From the NCBI GenBank assembly GCA_003024785.1, contig PUQB01000222.1, forward strand, positions 708,161-772,160: a stretch of DNA of 64,000 nt. Reading direction: 5' to 3'. Each line of letters begins with the position of its first letter. The first letter of the stretch is position 1. The stretch is from Selaginella tamariscina (Eukaryota > Streptophyta > Lycopodiopsida > Selaginellales > Selaginellaceae). The notes beneath the pieces are model-generated. The model saw only the letters and a program-made list of their open reading frames with translations. It was not told where the DNA came from and made no database searches. The position numbers and the translations under genes were made by a program. Of this stretch, positions 57,300-64,000 are shown in pieces.

Positions 57300-58040
57300 T
57301 CACCCTTGGATTGTACTATGAACCTTCTAGCTCTTGTGTGAAATTTATTCTCTTTGTGCAACTCAAAACATATACAATTATAATAAGAATATAATACATG
57401 TGTAATATACTATTTTATATGTTATATAGGTCTGTGGTATATATATTGTACATTAATTAGATAAACTTACCTTGATAACGGATAATCCATAACTTAGCCG
57501 AACATTACATAATTCTGAAACCCAAACACACGCATCAGATTCTTCACATACACCGTGCTTGATATGGTAAATATCAAATATAAATAGCACAGTTGATAAT
57601 ATATCGAGATAAGAAGAGGAAGCGTGGAAAACCAATAATATGCTGACATTTTTACTTTCTAATAATTTATTTTTTCTTAATTAAATACAAACCATTTATT
57701 TATTTATTTATTTATTTATTATCTCTGTATACAAGGTTGTGCTATATGTTTAGAAGGATTAAAGCCAAAGATGAAGGCCGTGTACACACGCATGTGAACC
57801 ACCCCAAGTGGATAAGCCAAACCTTATACCTGCAGTTACGTATTAAGAGATACGGTTATCTCTTGTATACACCCTTCAACATAATATGCACATCCTGCAC
57901 ACACACACACACAGATGTAAAGGAAACTTACTGCAACATCATGGCATTCCGTGTGTATATTCGAATGAAATATGATGGATGCAGTCACGAGATGTTGTAC
58001 ACATAAATTAGTTAATATTGATGTGCCGGGGCGGCTCAAA
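57300..58040. other. Intergenic DNA with (TTTA)n
   Basis: Contains a (TTTA)n run at about 57690-57720 and a (CA)n run near 57900. No gene is supported. Confidence 0.6.
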
Positions 58041-58380
58041 TAATCTGAGTTTAAAATCTGAGTCAACTCGAGTCAACGAGTTCAACTGAGTTAGTCGACA
58101 GTCAATGGAAACAAACCACAACAAGTTCGTGACAAAAGGTTTACAAAGGCAACGTCGGTCAATGGGCCTTCAAAGAAAGACGGACAACAAATATTCAATG
58201 ATGGTAAAGGATATTTCAACGCCGGTCAATGAAAAGTACGTAATGCTGGTCGATGTACAAGTCAATGTCAATCAACTTAATGGTCATCAAAGGTCAATCT
58301 CAGAAAAGTTTGCCACGAACCTTTTTGAGGTTCACCACGAACACTACTTGCCACATGTCATTTGTATCAATATCTAGTTA
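58040..58380. repeat. GGTCAATG-rich block
   Basis: Within 340 bases the motif GGTCAA/GTCAATG occurs about ten times (for example near 58095, 58155, 58226, 58246, 58261, 58268 and 58289). It may be part of an eroded LTR. TTGAC is also the core of plant W-box elements, but no adjacent gene supports a regulatory role. Confidence 0.5.
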
Positions 58381-58399
58381 ACAGCATGGTTTACAAGAG

Positions 58400-59600
58400 G
58401 AAATGGCACTGCAGTAAAGTTTGTTTTTATGCTTTTCATTTTGTGACAAGGGTTCTTGGAGGCTAAGCAATGACAAGAATGAAAGCCATGGGGAGGCACT
58501 AGTAGAACCGGCCATGGGTGTCACTGTGGGCATTCAAAATATTCCTCATGATGCGTGAACACAACTTTGCATTGAGGGCGTCTCTCCAATTCAATTCACA
58601 ACAAAAGAAGAAATCTAAAAGATAAATAATTAGAGGTGTGGATACCCTCGTAACAATAATTGTGCTTGGGACATTTGGTACAATGGTGAGATCTTCGATA
58701 TCGATTTTAGTGACAATCTTCAGCCATGATGTGAGTGGATTTTGACAGAGCACATGAAGGCTAGATTCGTGGAGATACAACTCAGGCACATGCAAGAGAT
58801 TGATTATAGTGCACCCCATCTAGGTGTGATGTCCACAGCGGATATATGTGGTCGACAAGGAGGACGAGTAATAAGACTATTTAAATTTTTATTTGAAGTA
58901 TTAAAGAACATGGCTCTTCATATGAGTAATTATTAATTTGGTTGTGAAGCACATGCATGAAAGTAAATCCCGATGTAAGTATGTAGCAACAAAACAAATT
59001 GGCATCTTCTGAAAAGATGGCATGTATCAGCGGGAAAGAGATTGTGTGCATGCATTTGTCATTGCTGGCATAAGTTGACCCTTGACTAAAACCAGAAGCA
59101 CGACAAATCACATAGGCACTAACTCTATATTCAACAGTCGAATGGTGCAAAGATTTTGGACAATAGTATTTCTTGTATATCCATACTTTTGAATTTCTAA
59201 AGAGGATTTTTTGTATCTTCACAGGAGCACGAGAGAGGATAAAGTGTTGCAAATGGAATATGTATATTGATTCATACTCATACATATGTAGTTTTTTTTT
59301 CATGATCTTTGTGATGTCAAAAGCAGCAAAAGTGCAGTAGGCAAGATGTGACGTCGACTTCTTATTTCATGAATGAGTCATGAACGAGTTAATCAAGAGT
59401 CTCCATGTGAAAATAAACAAGGAGGCAACGACAATTTGTTTAAGGAATGTCATTCAGAACCAATAGCACAAGATTCAGAGAAGATCATCCAGTAGAACAG
59501 GCCAAGCTACATGAGGAGGTTGAGAAGCAAGACCATCAAATAAGGTAGTTGGTAGAGAGTGGATGAGGCAAAAAACTCCAAGGCTCCACAACAAATAGAA
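58400..59600. other. Decayed DNA, unidentified
   Basis: Short open frames on both strands without recognisable domains. This is probably the remains of a mobile element related to the sequences further right. Confidence 0.4.
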
Positions 59601-59619
59601 GTAAAGAGCTGAGGAACAC

Positions 59620-61090
59620 TAAATGAATGACAAATGATGAACTGTTCTTCATGGCCACTGAAATTGCAGAGGAAAGATGTTCGTTAGGGTTGACCGACGA
59701 TAAACAATATTTACTTGAGGATGAAACAAAGGAGGGCCCTCTTAAATGGGGGCTTCTAATGGCAAAGAGGGAAGGGTGGATTGGAGTTGAGTCAACTTTT
59801 GCATATTTGTAGGAAAGCCTCAAATCAATAATGACTTGGCAAACAAATAAGTGGCCTATTACTCTGATTTCGTAAAATAGCTCATGGGGTGAATGTCTCC
59901 AAGTCAAATGTAAAAGATCCTGGTGGACTTTTTAACGCTATGCATGAGCTCATTATAAGGACCTAGATGCAACTGGAAGTCTTGGACCTATAGAACCATA
60001 CATTGTGTACATACGAGATAAGAAGGACATGGAGTGGTGTAGTGTTCTTGTGGGTCAGAAACAATGTGTTTGCTCCTTCTACATTGATCCACGTGTAGAT
60101 GGCAAGAGGGAAGACATGTATTCCATTATGGAGAAAGTGTTATTGTGTGCTTTGAAGGATGAGACTTTCTGTGTGGGGCCCTTGTGAAACGATCTCTCTT
60201 CTCCCTTTGTTGCAAGTCATCGACAAATCAAATTTGCACTTTGAAAGTATAAAGAGTGTCATCCAACATGCTTATTGTGCTACCTTCATAGGACGAAATG
60301 GTCATCGATATATTAAAGGAAGCATCAATCCAAATTGATGTGACAAAGAAGATTTCGGGAAAGCTTGGTGAATGCTACCCTTTCACAGACAAAGAAACAA
60401 GGGTGGCATACAACATTTTGAATAACATCATGTGGTATATGCCAAAGAAGATGCAACAAGAGGCTTGCATGGTAAAATACTACAGCGAGTTCTCGATGTT
60501 TAAGACATGTTTCCTTGTTGAAAACAAGTGCGCTACCTTGGTAAAGGGCAAAGACATTCAAAAGAAGGGCATGAAACTGATAGAAACCTTGAACATATGC
60601 TGTGAAGAGGAAAGATGGATGGATGGTAATGACGGAATGGATAATGAGACTGTTTTGCAAGTATAGAACACACCTAAACATAGGAAAAGTATTGCAGGGA
60701 GCCAATAAAAGAAAAAAAGAACATGTAAATTAAATACTGTAGTTGCTTTGGTTTACTTGCATTTGTTTGGACAGAATCCCTAGCACCCACTGTGAGAAGG
60801 GCCATCATGGACACCTTGCTTGAGGATCAAATTAATGAGGAAGAAGAAAAGGATAGCAAAGATGATGATAATGAGAGGAACCAAAGGGCCATGTGAAGAA
60901 AAAGGGGAAAGGTCTCATGCATGACCATGATTCAACAAAAAGAAAACAAAAAAAAAGTGAAATACCATTCTCCATTTATTTTTATTAACTTCAATTACAA
61001 CTTTGCAAAAGTTAGTATTTTCCTAGGTCGACATAGGAATCAACAAAATACAAGTAAACCTAAAGAAGAATGCTGAAAATACAAGTGGTG
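59620..61090 (+). pseudogene. Decayed ORFs of unidentified element or gene
   Basis: Successive plus-strand open pieces at 59627-59812, 60005-60187 and 60298-60666 have normal protein composition (for example CSFYIDPRVDGKRED, PFTDKETRVAYNILNN). Frameshifts separate them. They lie just upstream of the FCP1-like segment in the same orientation and could belong to the same ancient gene. I do not recognise a family. Confidence 0.45.
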
Positions 61091-61099
61091 TTGATATAG

Positions 61100-61990
61100 T
61101 TGCCTCACCAAAGAGAGATCCAACCCTCGATTCAAATGACGATGAAAGTAGTGAGGATTAAAACAAGACACTTCTCAAACTCTAAAATGAATACATATGA
61201 TGATGAAGAGGAAAAAGTCTTTTCTGCAATTTATTTATTTTTTTCACGGTTAGAGGCAATTGTAGTGAAGGAGTCAATGACCACGCACTCTTTGAACAAG
61301 GCACTCCAAGATGCGGAACTTGGAGAGCCTGCACGAAAACAATGTTGTTCATATGCGCCGCAACTAGCAACGTCCATGCCTAATAAAAAGAATCGGCATT
61401 CCTCCTTGTTAATAATGTCCTGCACTTATGGCAGTATTGATTGGTCAATTGGTGGATCCAAAAGAAAACTCATCACGATCCTTGACCTAAACAGTGTGCT
61501 AGGACACAAACACAAAAATAATGAGTCACAGAAAGTGGTGAAATATGACCTTCAAAGGTCATGCTACTGGATTGAACACTCATGGACTCAAAACTACCTC
61601 CATTTTCTCAATGAGAAAGACATTCCTATTATTATGGACCACAAGAATGCACAAGAATGTATACTCCCATCGCCAAGGTGTGGTATCAAAAGAACATTGC
61701 ATGAGTATCAACAACATGGATGTGTTGGATCCACACCAATGCTACTTTATAAAGGACAAAATGATCATTCTTAACCACATTTATAAGATGCATGGAAGTA
61801 ATAACATTGACATTCTGCTAGTTGATGGCAGCCCTTACAAGTCTTTGGTCAATCATGTCATATGCTCTCTTCACCAAAAACATATGATCCCTTAAGGAAG
61901 CTTCGGTCGATGCTAGGAAGATTTACTACACAGGGTTCAACACTACATTCTGTGTTTTTTGGAGAAGACAAAGGATAAGGGCAAAAACAT
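61100..61990 (+). pseudogene. FCP1/NIF-like HAD phosphatase pseudogene
   Basis: In one frame, SKRKLITILDLNSVLGHKH (about 61455-61515) resembles the first motif of plant FCP1-like phosphatases, where DLNG-L replaces the usual DxDxT. In a second frame, LLLWTTRMHKNVYS (about 61628-61670) matches the W(S/T)SR-KKN motif, and IDILLVDGSPYKSLVN (about 61810-61857) matches the third motif with its conserved Asp and SPYK. The change of frame near 61630, and the loss of the first catalytic Asp pattern, show decay. The family removes phosphate from proteins such as the RNA polymerase II tail. Confidence 0.6.
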
Positions 61991-62289
61991 GCCTCTGAAA
62001 GCGTACATGAAGAAGTACCCACTAGATCGCAAATAGTTTCAACATTTGTTCAATTGAAAACATGTCCACAACAAGGAGTGGCATTACCAATATGACTGCA
62101 GGTGAACAAATGTTCAAGGACATGTTTGTCAAATTAAAAACTCTTGAATAGACACCTTCAACATGAGAGTTATTTAAGTTTGTAGAGATGTGCAAGTATG
62201 AAGGCAAGAACAAGCAAACATTGCGAAATTGGTATGATAGACTGTAACAAGGGCTTTTGCATTTTGTAGTCACCACAAATAAATGATGC

Positions 62290-63070
62290 TTTTCAAGATC
62301 TCATATTTGTCGATATTTTACAAATGCTATGCATGTAAAATGTACATTTACTTGTATATATGACCTATATTGATTCTAACTTGCTAAAAGTAAATAAATC
62401 ACATGTCGTGTCACAAGCACTTCTTGTCAGGAGATTGAATAGATTTCTACTACCAATTGACATACAAATTGAATTACTAATAGCCACTTATAATTTTTAA
62501 TTTCACATATATGGAGATTCAACAATCTTTTTAGTGCAAATCCATTATATTTCACTTTTACTCTAGCAAGTCTCCATTGGTCTCACTAAGTAGTTATACA
62601 TTTCATTGTATGTATATTTATGTGCTAATAATCAAATTATTTTATTTGCTTCATGTGGAACCATTGTTTGAAGTGACATACAAAATAATATCTCATGATG
62701 AATGTTATTTCTTGCTGCCTAAAACATTAACACAAGTTGCAAGTAGTGCTAATATTATAACGAGATGCATCTTGTTGTATTGGATACTTTACATTAACTA
62801 TCAATTAATATATTATATTAATAATATTTAATTAATTCATCTTAATATTATTTTAATATTATTTATTTATAATTCTATTTATTATTTATTTATACATTTA
62901 AAAATAAATGGCAAAACTTATTTTTTGCTACTGTATTAATATATGGTTTTATATAACTTTTTGAAAACTTATATTAAATTTAAATATATTTAAAAATCAA
63001 TGAATATTATATTTAAATTGATATGCATATACACTGATTTTATAAAATACATTGAGCATAAACCCTACAT
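62290..63070. other. AT-rich intergenic DNA
   Basis: No gene is seen. Very AT-rich with TTATTTAT-type tracts near 62830-62890. Confidence 0.65.
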
Positions 63071-63079
63071 GTTAGAATT

Positions 63080-63950
63080 GTAACCCAAAGGGTTAACATG
63101 CTCTTTGCAACAGTGTTGTCATGTGTTAAAGAATGGGCCTTCCATTGCATAAACTTGTGGGTATAGCTACAAATGGATGCAATGCAATGCAAGGTATTAG
63201 ATCAAGTTTAGTTACACAATTCAAACAAGTTATTCCTCATCTAGTGGTTGTGCATTGTATTGCACATAAGGAGGATTCCCAATACTTAAAGATTTGGAGG
63301 CTTTAACAAGGAGTGTGAGTGGTTTGGGTTGGTAGATTTTCTCAAAGATTGCAACTCCTACAATACACCCATATATGTGCGTGAGTGTATACATAACTAA
63401 AATAATCTAGCATGAGAATCTAGAATATGTGAATTTCTACATTCAGTAGAACAAATATTCAAGCTCAAGAGACTCAGTTTGCTTTGAATGCACAACATTC
63501 ACTAGCCCTCTCAGGGAAAAGTGGTGGAGAGGATTGTTTTGGTAATGATAGTGATGAGCATAAACTACTTGCTAGCTTCAAAAGACTAGAGGTACAATTT
63601 TTATTTCATTTTCTTATTGATGTTTTGTTGGAGTTAAATCATTTGAACAAGAGGTTCCAAAGCATGAAGGTTGAAATAGCAAGAATTACTTCCACGGTGC
63701 AGGGCACTTGCCATATTCTGAGAGTAGAATTTTTAAGAAACCATTTGGAAAGGAAGTAGCTTATTTTTTCAAGTTTTGGGAGAATGTCCAATAGCACAAT
63801 GGAGCATTTTGTTACACAGATGATGCAGGTTTTGCACATTATTATCAGCTTACATGTGGTACTACATCAATGCAAGGGCTTTGAACTAGTGTGTGCAAAT
63901 TGCACAAGCTTATGTTCAACAAGTGATCATTTGCTTGGAGAGGATATATT
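63080..63950 (+). pseudogene. hAT-type (ZNF862/C17orf113-like) transposase remnant
   Basis: Near 63155-63270 the plus strand reads LVGIATDGCNAMQGIRSSLV followed by VVVHCIAHK. These correspond to the DG-(A/S)-M-G and CxxH-type blocks of hAT-derived ZNF862-like proteins. At 63484-63759 an open frame (LLASFKRLEVQFLF, LNHLNKRFQSMKVEIARI) fits the helical insertion that follows. Stops and the missing N- and C-terminal parts (the window ends nearby) mark it as a remnant. Confidence 0.65.
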
Positions 63951-64000
63951 TAAGTCTTAATTATTAATTAATTATTAAATTAATCCTTAATTAACCTTAC

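Noticed and set aside
59536..59907. 123-codon minus-strand open frame
   Set aside because: Composition is Ser/Leu/Phe-rich as expected opposite the Glu/Lys-rich plus-strand frame at 59627-59812, and no domain is visible.

Overview
This is nuclear DNA from a eukaryote, most likely a streptophyte (land plant or charophyte alga). The genes are split by introns with GT-AG ends. One gene is a plant-type glutathione peroxidase, and there is an F-box gene and a PPR fragment. Retroelements use a primer site complementary to plant initiator-Met tRNA, and several LTRs carry motifs like the plant telomere repeat CCCTAAA. I cannot name the species. Intergenic DNA is AT-rich and full of (GT)n, (GA)n and (AT)n tracts. 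I saw no tRNA, rRNA or CRISPR array.

Layout. 0.9-5.1 kb: a telobox-type Myb gene, a broken zinc-less MDR oxidoreductase, and an intact four-exon dual-specificity phosphatase. 5.5-7.7 kb: copy A of a P-loop NTPase gene resembling the Crinkler-type or fungal-expansion NTPases, interrupted and partly deleted. 7.8-12.3 kb: a decayed Ty3/gypsy element. 12.5-16.1 kb: a PIF/Harbinger DNA transposon with both of its genes, terminal inverted repeats and a 3-bp target duplication. 17.3-25.9 kb: a nest in which a Copia element was hit by a long-LTR non-coding retroelement (LARD-like), that LTR was hit by a gypsy solo LTR, and about 6.6 kb of the nest was then inverted. 26.1-29.9 kb: copy B of the NTPase gene, more complete, plus a third 5'-end remnant. 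31.4-35 kb: a gypsy LTR with decayed gag. 35.6-36.3 kb: a 646-bp TRIM-type miniature retroelement. 37.3-44.7 kb: a second, complete LARD with 1.8-kb LTRs and a perfect 5-bp target duplication. 44.7-48.7 kb: decayed and AT-rich DNA. 48.7-50.0 kb: an F-box gene with two frame breaks. 50-51.8 kb: possible small exons and a PPR fragment. 53.2-54.2 kb: a glutathione peroxidase gene with a GC-AG intron and no C-terminal third. 54.3-57.3 kb: small genes of unknown function. 58-64 kb: decayed elements, including an FCP1-like phosphatase pseudogene and a hAT/ZNF862-like transposase remnant.

How the pieces relate. The host genes look unrelated to each other and show no operon-like logic. The central 40 kb is a layered record of transposon insertion, segmental duplication and inversion. 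The most informative structures are the reconstructable inversion (breakpoints near 18045 and 24610), the two LARD copies, the TRIM that shares a conserved internal block with them, and the tandemly related NTPase loci. Many reading-frame breaks are single-base changes next to homopolymers, so some could be assembly errors rather than true decay.
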